The position numbers and the translations under genes were made by a program. Below are positions 55,340 to 63,154 of a stretch of 64,000 nucleotides of DNA, in pieces. The notes under the pieces are model-generated. The model searched no databases and had not been told where the DNA came from. It saw only the letters and a program-made list of their open reading frames with translations. Location: the NCBI RefSeq assembly GCF_004353845.1, contig NZ_CP037864.1:5084001-5148000 (forward strand). Direction: 5' to 3'. Source of the stretch: Citrobacter arsenatis (lineage in GTDB: Bacteria; Pseudomonadota; Gammaproteobacteria; Enterobacterales; Enterobacteriaceae). The stretch's first letter is position 1. The number at the start of each line of letters is the position of its first letter.

Positions 55340-55447
55340 AAATGCTTATCTCACCCTAGCCATTTGCCCTATCTTCTCAGCATATATATGCTTTTATAAT
55401 TCTCGCCCAAAGTTTCTAGTTTTATTTATTTTTTACGAGAATCTAAT

Positions 55448-56014
55448 ATGAGCACTGCCCTTACGATCATGGCTATTGCTGCTACAGTAGTTAGTCCATT
55501 ACTAGCCATTCAAACACAGAAATTTATAGAAAGGTATTACCAAAAAAAATCATTGAAAATTGATATATTCAAACAACTTATGGCTACCAGATCTCAGAAT
55601 GCCAGGCTGTCCAGTGAACACGTTCGTGCATTAAATATGATTGACTTAGCATTTTATGGGAAAATAAAAAGAGGGAAGGCTAAGAGAAGCACTTCTGAAA
55701 GCAATGTCTTATCTTCATGGAAGCTGTATTTTGCACATTTAAATACATCTTACCCTGATAATGATAATACATTAGGTGCCATATGGAACCAAACCAGCAA
55801 CAATCTTTTTCTAGACTTGCTATCAGAGATGGCGAAAGATATTGGCTATGATTTCGAGCGCGTTCAATTACAAACAGCCATATATTCACCTGTAGCCCAC
55901 GGAGCAATAGAAAACGATCAATTAAAAATCAGACAGGGGTTAGCTGCAATATTCTCAGGGGAAAATGCTTTAAAAATGGAAATTATAAATATTCCAGCAA
56001 GACAGGACAATTAA
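55448..56014 (+). CDS. Unrecognised membrane-anchored protein next to selC
   Basis: A 188-residue protein of unknown function. The N-terminus is one hydrophobic helix (about residues 5-22, IMAIAATVVSPLLAI) followed by a charged, helical cytosolic domain with IERYYQKKSLKIDIFKQLMATR and a conserved-looking WKLYFAHLNTSY segment. Similar small proteins with a helix plus a cytosolic helical body occur in variable islands; I cannot assign a family with confidence. The gene is AT-rich relative to the backbone, lies 108 bases after selC, and is followed by the symE relic, which fits an island remnant. Confidence 0.72.
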   Translation: MSTALTIMAIAATVVSPLLAIQTQKFIERYYQKKSLKIDIFKQLMATRSQNARLSSEHVRALNMIDLAFYGKIKRGKAKRSTSESNVLSSWKLYFAHLNTSYPDNDNTLGAIWNQTSNNLFLDLLSEMAKDIGYDFERVQLQTAIYSPVAHGAIENDQLKIRQGLAAIFSGENALKMEIINIPARQDN

Positions 56015-56058
56015 TCTTCCTGTGGCTCAATACCTAACCGTTCCAACTCCTTTCTCCC

Positions 56059-56280
56059 TATAGTTTTGAGCCAATTCCCCACACTCATCCCTTCGCCAAG
56101 TGGCTACGCGAAGCGGGGTTTGATACCGGGTAACAGATTACCGTAAAAGTGATGAATGGCTATATCGTCCTGATGGTCTACGGCGAGCAGGAAAAACAGT
56201 TGGAAGATGGGCTGAAAGAGGCACATCAGAAGTTGAATAGAATAGCTGAGCCTGTAAGCGTTACTTATAGGTTCACCAGG
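56059..56280 (+). pseudogene. Relic of a SymE-family toxin gene
   Basis: Read in one frame, this stretch gives KWLREAGFDTG, an in-frame TAA (56131-56133), then QITVKVMNGYIVLM and a charged tail (GEQEKQLEDGLKEAHQKL). E. coli SymE, as I remember it, has [27 protein letters not shown] at the same place, so fold positions, spacing and the Met-x-Gly-x-Ile-Val core agree. The N-terminal third is missing or decayed, and the 3' end runs into a REP unit. SymE toxins are SOS-induced, AbrB-fold nuclease-like proteins repressed by an antisense RNA. This copy looks dead. Confidence 0.7.
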
Positions 56281-56315
56281 TGCCGGATGGCGCTAACGCT
56301 TATCCGGCCTACAAT
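56281..56315. repeat. REP unit, copy A (left flank of small-gene cassette)
   Basis: GCCGGATGGCGCTAACGC followed by TTATCCGGCCTACAAT: a standard REP hairpin with GCCGGAT/ATCCGGC arms. Its 35 bases are identical to the copy at 57383-57417 in the same orientation. Confidence 0.9.
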
Positions 56316-56325
56316 ATCAAATGAA

Positions 56326-56655
56326 TCATCGAATGGAGCCATCGGGATAAAGGTACATCCCCCCTTCCAGATAAACAGGCTCACTATTACTTATCTTTAA
56401 ATCATCGTATAGCGATTGCATTTCATTATCTTCTGACTCCAGACGATAATAGGTATCTACATCATATTTCTCATTGCGTAAATCATCATCATTATAGATA
56501 CCTAAATGTTTCTTTAGCCCTACGATAGTAAATATCCATTTCAGACCATCTTTAATATAATAAGCACCACCATAAGCATTCTCATCTGGAAACTCTTCAT
56601 ATCCCAAGCGTAGCGCGTGTACACGTGCATGTTTTCCTGTTGTTAGACTATTCAT
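56326..56655 (-). CDS. Unrecognised small acidic protein
   Basis: A 109-residue soluble protein without a signal or membrane helix, acidic in its C-terminal half (DDDLRNEKYDVDTYYRLESE, SLYDDLKISNSEP) and rich in Tyr and Gly. ATG 56655 is chosen over GTG 56661; neither has a strong ribosome site. Small acidic proteins of this kind are common among immunity proteins of contact-dependent toxins, but no toxin gene is present and no family is recognised. Monocistronic, opposite in strand to its neighbours, inside the REP-flanked cassette. Confidence 0.6.
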   Translation of the reverse strand: MNSLTTGKHARVHALRLGYEEFPDENAYGGAYYIKDGLKWIFTIVGLKKHLGIYNDDDLRNEKYDVDTYYRLESEDNEMQSLYDDLKISNSEPVYLEGGMYLYPDGSIR

Positions 56656-56856
56656 ATACACTCATTTTAATTGTCTCATATCATACACTGAACGTCATAT
56701 TCAAAACACTCTCCTGATAGCCTATGCCAAAAGGTATAAATGACATCACAGTGAAGCACGCATTATAATGTCAATTAAATTAATAGACACAATACCATCT
56801 CAGCTTAAATGATGTGTGTATTTTTATTTATAAATAATTGCAACAATGGACTACTC

Positions 56857-57000
56857 ATGAAAAACGTATTTATAGCAATGGTTATCGCTTTCGTCACAAT
56901 CACCGCCTCATCCGCCGCTTTTGCATGTCCGAAAGGCGAACATCCGCATGGTGGTACAGGTTCACATCATAAGGGTGGTTGGTGCTCGTATGATCAATAA
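56857..57000 (+). CDS. Small secreted His/Gly-rich peptide
   Basis: 47 codons: a clear signal peptide (KNVFIAMVIAFVTITASSAAFA, cleavage expected after about residue 22) and a mature part of about 25 residues, CPKGEHPHGGTGSHHKGGWC plus four residues. Four histidines, many glycines and two cysteines that frame it suggest a metal-binding or disulfide-closed mini-protein in the periplasm. The frame is open upstream but the ATG at 56857 starts a normal signal sequence. The stop overlaps the start of the next gene by 11 bases, so the two are translationally coupled. No family recognised. Confidence 0.68.
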   Translation: MKNVFIAMVIAFVTITASSAAFACPKGEHPHGGTGSHHKGGWCSYDQ

Positions 57001-57364
57001 AATTTCCATTCCTGTCGTGTTATTGCTCTGTCTTTCAACATCAGCACTGGCAAAATCGACGTTGAATATCGACGGCAACTCGCTTTATCACGGTTATCAA
57101 TTGTATGAAAGAGGTTTTGATTATTTGAATGTTCAGGATGAACAGATTGCTGTGATGTATATGTCTTTTGTCGCAGGAGTGGCAGGCACATTATCACAAG
57201 AGAATATCATCTGCGGTGAGAGTATAACCATTGGGCAGGAGGCCGATATTGTCGGGAATTACCTCCAAACTCATCCTAAGGAACGAACAAAATACAGTCC
57301 TTCTGAATTGGCCATGATTGCTTTAGGTAAAGAGCTTGCTTGTAACAAAAATAGTAATAGCTAG
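56990..57364 (+). CDS. Rap1a/Tai-like periplasmic protein
   Basis: A 124-residue exported protein: signal peptide about residues 1-21 (MINKISIPVVLLLCLSTSALA), then a helical domain with YMSFVAGVAG, the first cysteine in IICGES, and VGNYLQTHPKERTKYSPSELAMIALGKELAC closing with the second cysteine. This pattern (GxxG helix, Cys, YLxxHPxxR, final Cys) is that of the Rap1a/Tai family, whose members include immunity proteins against type VI secretion amidases. No amidase effector is adjacent, so immunity is only a possibility. The start lies inside the end of the His/Gly-rich peptide gene. Confidence 0.75.
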   Translation: MINKISIPVVLLLCLSTSALAKSTLNIDGNSLYHGYQLYERGFDYLNVQDEQIAVMYMSFVAGVAGTLSQENIICGESITIGQEADIVGNYLQTHPKERTKYSPSELAMIALGKELACNKNSNS

Positions 57365-57382
57365 CGCTGCACTCAGCTTATT

Positions 57383-57417
57383 TGCCGGATGGCGCTAACG
57401 CTTATCCGGCCTACAAT
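57383..57417. repeat. REP unit, copy B (right flank of small-gene cassette)
   Basis: Thirty-five bases identical and co-oriented with the REP at 56281-56315, located about 20 bases after the Rap1a-like gene. Confidence 0.9.
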
Positions 57418-57425
57418 TTCAAAAT

Positions 57426-57456
57426 AAAGCCGCCGATCGGTTAATCAGCGGCTTTT
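57426..57456. terminator. Bidirectional terminator between Rap1a-like gene and autotransporter
   Basis: AAGCCGC (57427-57433) pairs with GCGGCTT (57448-57454) around a loop of 14 bases, with T-runs on the right and A/T on the left. It fits the end of both convergent transcripts. Confidence 0.78.
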
Positions 57457-57472
57457 ACATTACTGCATTACA

Positions 57473-60307
57473 TTAGAAGTTATATTTCACACCCAACATA
57501 CCGCGGGTATCGCTGTAGCCTTTATCGCCGACTTGTTGGGCCACGTTGCTCCACACGTTGAGGCGCGGAGTGATTTGACCTTCAACGCCGACTTTCAGCT
57601 CGCCGATGTTTTTGGTGCCGCGCATGTCGTTGCTTACATCATCCATTTTCACGCTGGTTGTCTGCGTGTTGTGGATCCAGTTGGCTTCAACAAACGGCTG
57701 GAACTCGCGAGATTTACCGTCGTCGATGGCGTTGTGACCGTTGATAAAGGCTTTTACACCCAGGCGGGTCATCAGGTTGCCATCGGTGTTGTCCTTCACG
57801 CGGGTACCGTTTGCTTCACGGTGGCTGTCGGCCTGCACGTCCATCCACACCACCTGCGCTTTCGGTTGCAGCCAGTAGCTGTTGCGCTCGTTTTCACCCA
57901 GTTTGAAGCTGTAACCGGCTTCAACAGAAGCGGTTATCCCGCTGGATTTGTATTTCTCCGTCGCCTGCTCCTGGCCCATCACTTTGTTATCAAACCAGTT
58001 GTACAGCGCCCAGGTATCCACGTAGGTACCGGTCTTGTCGGCGTCATTGGCATACCATGTGCCGTACAGTCCCACACTGTAACCGGTGACCTGACCACGT
58101 GAATGGTAACCGGTCAGGCTGGACTGCGTGCGGTTCTGGCTGTTGGCATAACCGGCCATCGCGCCAAAGTGCCAGCGGTCGAGACCGTCGCTACTCCACT
58201 GCGCCAGATCGCCGCCTAACTGCAAGACATAGCTGTTACTTTGGGTTTTCAACTGCCCGCTTCCGTCTTTGAAGCGGGTATGGGCCCCGACGTTACGCAT
58301 CCACAGGCTGGTGACTTTTTTCTCACCCGTCAGCATGTCGATGTACTGCGTTTCACCCAGACGGTCGTGGAGTCGGGTCATAAACAGCGTGTTAGCAGCG
58401 TAGTTGTTCGCCAGATAACTGCCTGCTTCCGGGCGATACTGCTGCTCAGTAACAGGAGGCGCAACAGGTTCTTCCGGCTCAGGGATAATCGGGTCTACAG
58501 GATCGACCGGGTCTGGATCAACAGGACCTGGGTCAATAGGGTCAACCGGATCCGGGTCAACAGGGTCTGGGTCGATGGGATCAACCGGGTCCGGATCAAC
58601 GGGGTCTGGCTCTTCCGGATCCGGCGGAGCGGGAATGAAGCTGGTCAGATACCAGTTGCTGCCCTTCTGCACAACGTTATAGTCGTACGCACCGGCAACA
58701 ATACGGCCCGCTTTCTCAAAAGTACCGTCAGAATTACCGGCCACTTCGATGATCTCAATGCCTTCAACGGTCTGCGCCCCGGTTCCACCAATATTGTTCA
58801 CCGCCACAAACGCGTTACCCGCGGTGTTGCCGAGCACTTTCAGCTTGTCGGTTTCGGAGGCATCGTCATTCAGGACGGTATTGAAAACCAGCTTGCCGCC
58901 GTTCCCGGTGAAATCTTCATTGATGGTAAGCGTCTGCCACGGTTCACCGTCAGCATGCCCAAAGTTCACCACTGCCCCCCCATTCAGCGTCAGGTCGGTG
59001 AGCGTTGAACTGTTGGTCATGTTCCAGGTTGCATCACTCATTTGCAGCGAGATAACACCTGTTCCGGCTGTGGCGCTGGTGATGTATGACGCTCCACTCC
59101 ACAACGAGTTGTCGGTCATGTTGAGCTTAATGGTACTGTTTTGCTGCGGCAGGCTGCTGGTTGCAGCAGTCGCGCCAGCGGCGTGAAGATCGCCGTCGAT
59201 GAGGAAGCGCCCGCCAGTAGAACCGTCTACTGTGCCGCCCGTTTCAGTGCTGATGGCATAACTTTCATTGCTGTGATCGCCCGCCATGGTAATAGCGGCA
59301 CCGCCTGCCAGGTTTATCGCACCGCGTGAAGTCGCATACAGGCCGCGTGGTGCTTTGCTATATGATGCCGCTTTCGCCGAACTGTTGACGTTGACCGTCG
59401 CGTTTTCGCCGAGATTCACGGTCGCATTGGTGGAGTAAACCGCATGCGCGCTGACGCCGTTAACCGTAATCGTCGCGTTGTCGCCCAGTTCTGTTTTGGA
59501 AGATGAGGCGGCATAAATCCCCGTGGAAGAGGCACCCGATGTCTCAATGATGGCGTCATTGCCAAGCAGAATGGAGGAACCGCTCTGCCCGGTGCGAAGA
59601 CCTTCTGAACTGTCACCGATCGTCACAATGTGCGCCCGGTCGCCAACGACAATGGTATTTTTGGCCTGCGTGGCGTCTTTCATCGCGTTTGCAGTGATAC
59701 CACGGCCCTGGGAACCGGTAGTCTGAATATAGAGATCGTCGCCAACGTAAATACTGGCCGATCCTTTCCAGCCCTGACTATAGGAGTTGTAACCGGCGTT
59801 AATACCGTCACCATCCTGACCGTCCACATAAATGCTGGTTCGATCCCCGGTGATGATAAAGACCGGGTTATCCGGCGTATTGGCCCCATGCGTGCGGATA
59901 CCGTCAACGTCTTTACCATTATTGGCGGCATTCTTCGACTGCGTGCGAATCGTCAGGTCGTCACCGAAAATAACGCCCGGACTACCCGTGGCACTGTTCT
60001 GAATAACGGTAATAGAGTGCTCAAAAGCTTCAGCGCCGGGTCCATTAATCGTTAATCCATTGCCATAAACGGGAATAGTACCCGCACTCCATTGATAAAC
60101 ATAATTCGGCATGGCGCTGGTTTTAGCGAAATTGGCATTTGCCTGCGCAGGGATTATAGCCTGCAATTCCGGGGGCAGACTGCTAACCAGTCCGCTGGAA
60201 GGAAGACTATCAACGTCAACCCAGGCCGCATGGGTTGAAAATACCATAGAGGTTAATGCGGCTGAAACCGCTATGGCAATACGAGAGTAAGATTTGGGAT
60301 TTGGCAT
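57473..60307 (-). CDS. MisL-like autotransporter (type Va secretion) adhesin
   Basis: A 944-residue outer-membrane autotransporter. In order: signal peptide (about 1-28), a passenger of beta-helix-forming repeats rich in Gly, Asn, Thr and Ser (about 60-550), a proline-rich linker of repeated DPDPVDP units (about 560-620), and a C-terminal beta-barrel domain (about 660-944) ending in the BAM-recognised GVKYNF. AGGAGG lies eight bases before the ATG. Layout and linker resemble Salmonella MisL, a SPI-3 fibronectin-binding adhesin, and AIDA-type proteins. The nearby MarT- and FidL-like genes support a MisL-like identity. Ligand unknown. Confidence 0.85.
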   Translation of the reverse strand: MPNPKSYSRIAIAVSAALTSMVFSTHAAWVDVDSLPSSGLVSSLPPELQAIIPAQANANFAKTSAMPNYVYQWSAGTIPVYGNGLTINGPGAEAFEHSITVIQNSATGSPGVIFGDDLTIRTQSKNAANNGKDVDGIRTHGANTPDNPVFIITGDRTSIYVDGQDGDGINAGYNSYSQGWKGSASIYVGDDLYIQTTGSQGRGITANAMKDATQAKNTIVVGDRAHIVTIGDSSEGLRTGQSGSSILLGNDAIIETSGASSTGIYAASSSKTELGDNATITVNGVSAHAVYSTNATVNLGENATVNVNSSAKAASYSKAPRGLYATSRGAINLAGGAAITMAGDHSNESYAISTETGGTVDGSTGGRFLIDGDLHAAGATAATSSLPQQNSTIKLNMTDNSLWSGASYITSATAGTGVISLQMSDATWNMTNSSTLTDLTLNGGAVVNFGHADGEPWQTLTINEDFTGNGGKLVFNTVLNDDASETDKLKVLGNTAGNAFVAVNNIGGTGAQTVEGIEIIEVAGNSDGTFEKAGRIVAGAYDYNVVQKGSNWYLTSFIPAPPDPEEPDPVDPDPVDPIDPDPVDPDPVDPIDPGPVDPDPVDPVDPIIPEPEEPVAPPVTEQQYRPEAGSYLANNYAANTLFMTRLHDRLGETQYIDMLTGEKKVTSLWMRNVGAHTRFKDGSGQLKTQSNSYVLQLGGDLAQWSSDGLDRWHFGAMAGYANSQNRTQSSLTGYHSRGQVTGYSVGLYGTWYANDADKTGTYVDTWALYNWFDNKVMGQEQATEKYKSSGITASVEAGYSFKLGENERNSYWLQPKAQVVWMDVQADSHREANGTRVKDNTDGNLMTRLGVKAFINGHNAIDDGKSREFQPFVEANWIHNTQTTSVKMDDVSNDMRGTKNIGELKVGVEGQITPRLNVWSNVAQQVGDKGYSDTRGMLGVKYNF
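58490..58626 (-). repeat. Tandem repeats encoding a DPDPVD-type linker
   Basis: Inside the autotransporter gene, near-copies of an 18-base and a 12-base unit (coding PVDPDP and PVDPID) follow each other about ten times. Such in-frame repeats can gain or lose units by slippage and change the length of the linker between passenger and barrel. Confidence 0.85.
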
Positions 60308-60382
60308 ATTAGCCTCCTGCTATCAGGCGTAGAGCGTCCACCACATCGCAAAGATGTGAAAATATTAAAAATCAGAAATGCG

Positions 60383-61000
60383 TTATAAAATATTCGACAG
60401 TATTTGATGAATACTGTGGCCTAACTTATCTTCAAGCCGGAGCTTGTAGACGTATATTTTCTTAATATCGATATTATCTATTTTGGTAATTTGCTGAATA
60501 CTTTTCCCTGAGACAAACCGCTTCAGTAATATCATTTCTGTATAGTTGAGTGAGCGTCCGCGTTTACTGTTCGCGAGGTGACCGGTAAATAACCGGCGGA
60601 TTTTCTGATGCTGAACGTCATCATCATCATCGGAATATATAATTCCTTGTATTTTATTACTTTTAGACAGCCAGTAGTTGGCCAATGGCGCCAGGTTTCT
60701 GTCTGCTATTAACACAATATGCATGCCGCTGTAGGCCAGTCGGTCAACCCATTGCGGGTCGGCAAACAGGCGCAGGTTCGGGAAAGAAAAGTCCACAAAA
60801 ATAAACCCGCGCGACAAATGGTTTTGATTATTAAGCAGAAGTTTTTCAATAATTCCTTTTTGCAGAAAGCCATTTCCCTCAGGCCAGATCGCAAAAGCAG
60901 CACGGTGACAGTAGTTGGCGCGTACTGCAGTATCCGGATATAATTGACAGGATAATTCACAGCTTATGCAACGAACACTCTGTGACGGTGATCTCTTCAT
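60383..61000 (-). CDS. LuxR-type regulator next to the autotransporter
   Basis: A 205-residue protein with a C-terminal LuxR/FixJ helix-turn-helix (LNYTEMILLKRFVSGKSIQQI followed by VYKLRLEDKLG). The N-terminal half is not a recognisable response-regulator receiver but has similar strand order (FIFVDFS, MHIVLIADR, IQGIIYSDDDDD). An N-terminal CISCELSC segment has three closely spaced cysteines. ATG 61000 is chosen over TTG 61003 because of an upstream AGGAG. It is co-directional with, and 75 bases upstream of, the autotransporter gene and probably controls it. E. coli fimbrial LuxR-like regulators are the nearest type I know. Confidence 0.8.
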   Translation of the reverse strand: MKRSPSQSVRCISCELSCQLYPDTAVRANYCHRAAFAIWPEGNGFLQKGIIEKLLLNNQNHLSRGFIFVDFSFPNLRLFADPQWVDRLAYSGMHIVLIADRNLAPLANYWLSKSNKIQGIIYSDDDDDVQHQKIRRLFTGHLANSKRGRSLNYTEMILLKRFVSGKSIQQITKIDNIDIKKIYVYKLRLEDKLGHSIHQILSNIL

Positions 61001-61490
61001 CAAAAATGACTCCTGTTATTTTTCCATAAATATTTCATTGGTAAATAAATGTGTCAATCCGACACGTACGACATTCCTTGTCAGTTAATAACAGTGACGC
61101 TAAAAAAATGTAATAAACTCCTGATGCACTAATAGGTGCGGACGGTAAGTAATGCGCTACCGATAACCTTTTTTATGCTTTATCTCAGAATAACAATCTG
61201 GGCATTAAGAATTTTCTCCATAAATTCAAGCTCCAGGATAAATATCAAAAAAGCACTATTTGCTAAAAAACAATCGATGTAAAGGTTACTTATTAATTAC
61301 ACAATTCTGATAACTCAATCACCCTTGTCGTTCTGTGGATAAATATAATGATAATTCGGATAAAACTGTAATGAATTCTCATTATTTAACATTAGTTAAT
61401 TCTCACCTAAGAACTTACGCAGCTAACTTGTTGTATATAAAGAACTTTTAACCCTTAAGTGAAATTCTTATCTTCGATCACGTACAAAGA
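61001..61490. promoter_or_regulatory. AT-rich divergent control region, LuxR-type gene and marT-like gene
   Basis: 490 bases, strongly AT-rich, with no frame worth calling. It separates two regulator genes transcribed away from each other and so should hold both promoters. Long A/T tracts (for example near 61235-61275 and 61380-61400) suggest H-NS binding, as is usual for acquired virulence-type genes. No clean operator palindrome was found. Confidence 0.45.
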
Positions 61491-62348
61491 GTGAGGCGTA
61501 TTATCGATTTGGATGTAAAATTTAAGGTAAGTGTTGGCACATGCGGTGATACGTTTTGGTTACTGAGGGCTGGGCAATTGTACCTTATCAATCAGTTGGT
61601 CGAATTTAATCCTGATAGCAAAAGTCTGGTCAATCGTCAGACCGGGCGGGCAATACAACTTCAGCTCCCAGCTTCGCTTTGTTTTCTCTATTTAATTACT
61701 CACGCAAGTGACATTGTTTCCCAGAACACGTTGATGAAAGTGGGCTGGGGTGAGAGAAATAATGTGACCACCACCAACACATTTTACCAGGCTATTCTGA
61801 CGCTGCGTAACGCACTGGCGGACGTGGGTCTACCTCGTGATACGGTAAAGACTATTTCACGGCGCGGGCTTACATTAAATGAAAATACGCAGGTAGAGAC
61901 GATAACGCATCTTCAGAGTGAAGTTTACTCGCCACCGGTTATAGAGGAAAACACGCCCCCAAAGATAATTCCTCCCGCGCCTCAACAAACGACGCGGGTA
62001 ACCTGGCGGGACATTTTATTTACTGCGGGCATTGTTATTGCCACCCTGATTATTTGGCTGGTGTGGTATCAGACACGTCCTGTTATGCCGTTTAGTAAAT
62101 TCGTTTCTGTTTCCATGCAGGTCCCCTCACGGCAAAACTGTAAAATCTATTACTCACCAAATGAGCACGATCAGGAGAATTATTTCAATCTGATGCAGCT
62201 GCATCCCTATCTCTGTGAAAACAACAAGCACGTGTTCCTTTCCGGCTACCGTAAAGCGGAGAGGATCGTGGCATTTGTCTGTGACAAAGATGCACGGGTA
62301 GATGCTAACGCGTTTTGTACTACCCATTATTACTGGATGCGCGGGTAA
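61491..62348 (+). CDS. MarT/ToxR-like membrane transcriptional regulator
   Basis: Membrane-tethered regulator of the ToxR/CadC type, 285 residues as drawn. An N-terminal winged-helix DNA-binding domain (about residues 25-120, including ISRRGLTL) is followed by a proline-rich linker (VIEENTPPKIIPPAPQQ), one membrane helix (about 173-191) and a short periplasmic domain with three to four cysteines. The start is uncertain: GTG 61491 has a weak ribosome site and TTG 61509 is possible. The FidL-like gene overlaps its stop by one base. In Salmonella SPI-3, MarT activates misL; the autotransporter here would be the natural target. Confidence 0.82.
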   Translation: MRRIIDLDVKFKVSVGTCGDTFWLLRAGQLYLINQLVEFNPDSKSLVNRQTGRAIQLQLPASLCFLYLITHASDIVSQNTLMKVGWGERNNVTTTNTFYQAILTLRNALADVGLPRDTVKTISRRGLTLNENTQVETITHLQSEVYSPPVIEENTPPKIIPPAPQQTTRVTWRDILFTAGIVIATLIIWLVWYQTRPVMPFSKFVSVSMQVPSRQNCKIYYSPNEHDQENYFNLMQLHPYLCENNKHVFLSGYRKAERIVAFVCDKDARVDANAFCTTHYYWMRG

Positions 62349-62812
62349 TGAAAAAAACACAACACTTTATTTTACTCGTAATCGGTCTGGCAACATTGCT
62401 TGGTTCAGGCGGGTGGCTATGGTATTCACGCTATGCCGAAAAGCCGCTGAATTGCATCGGCAGCATGGAATGGAATATTGGCAGCAATCGCTTTGCCGGT
62501 ACGTTATCGTTTCGGATGTACAATAATGAAGGTTTGGCCACCATCACCGGAAAACTGTACGGACGTAATACCTCAGACATCAGCAGGAACATTTATTTCA
62601 TCTACACCAGACAACACGAAGCCCGGGTACTTCAGGCGATGCAGGTGGTCAAAACCTTCGCAGATAGCGCCGATGAAGCAGATATTAACAACACATTACC
62701 TGGGTTTTACCGCCAAAGCGGACGAAGCCTGAGCCTGGTCATGGAGGAGTATAAGGGCGCATGGATTTTTGCCAGCTCCAATGTGCCCTCGCTGTATTGC
62801 CGCAAAAGGTAA
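62348..62812 (+). CDS. FidL-like membrane protein
   Basis: A 154-residue protein with one N-terminal membrane helix (about residues 7-26, FILLVIGLATLLGSGGWLWY) and a periplasmic domain with two cysteines (LNCIGSM and a terminal LYCRKR) that could form a disulfide. Position and layout match FidL, the small membrane protein encoded next to marT in SPI-3, of unknown biochemical role; it may modulate the periplasmic domain of the MarT-like regulator. The start ATGA overlaps the stop of that gene. Confidence 0.75.
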   Translation: MKKTQHFILLVIGLATLLGSGGWLWYSRYAEKPLNCIGSMEWNIGSNRFAGTLSFRMYNNEGLATITGKLYGRNTSDISRNIYFIYTRQHEARVLQAMQVVKTFADSADEADINNTLPGFYRQSGRSLSLVMEEYKGAWIFASSNVPSLYCRKR

Positions 62813-63154
62813 CGTCATATCCGGATTCAAAAAGCATGCCCCCTCAATGGAACTCATATTTGCCATCATCGACTTACGCGACATGGGTCACTGAATCTAC
62901 TAATAACCCATTGCTATTCTTCGTCCCGAATCAGGAAACATCCTGAATATCACGATATCCGTTGCGTAATAATTAAGCGAAATGGGCGTTTTAATTTGTC
63001 CTGAAGACTTCAACCTACGAATGGATATTTGGAGAAGACGTGGGCAGGGGCGTTTATCTCTCTCGCGAGCAATGTCTGAGCGTTCAGGCGTTATCGCATT
63101 TCAGGAAACGGTGTGTTTCCGGTGTATTTTTGGCGTACATATGAGGGATACGTA
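62813..63154. other. Gap between the FidL-like gene and the C69 dipeptidase gene
   Basis: 342 bases with no credible gene. A hairpin GGAAAC/GTTTCC at about 63101-63116 is the only structure seen. The dipeptidase promoter should be here. Confidence 0.4.

Noticed and set aside
56011..56090. Minus-strand tail frame reading MSVGNWLKTIGRKELERLG
   Set aside because: Only about 25-30 codons with a stop just upstream, and it overlaps the symE relic; too short to call a gene, although it may be the remnant end of another gene.
58241..59008. 255-codon open frame opposite the autotransporter
   Set aside because: The Arg/Val/Asn-rich repeats simply mirror the DPDPVD repeats on the other strand; no ribosome site or family features.
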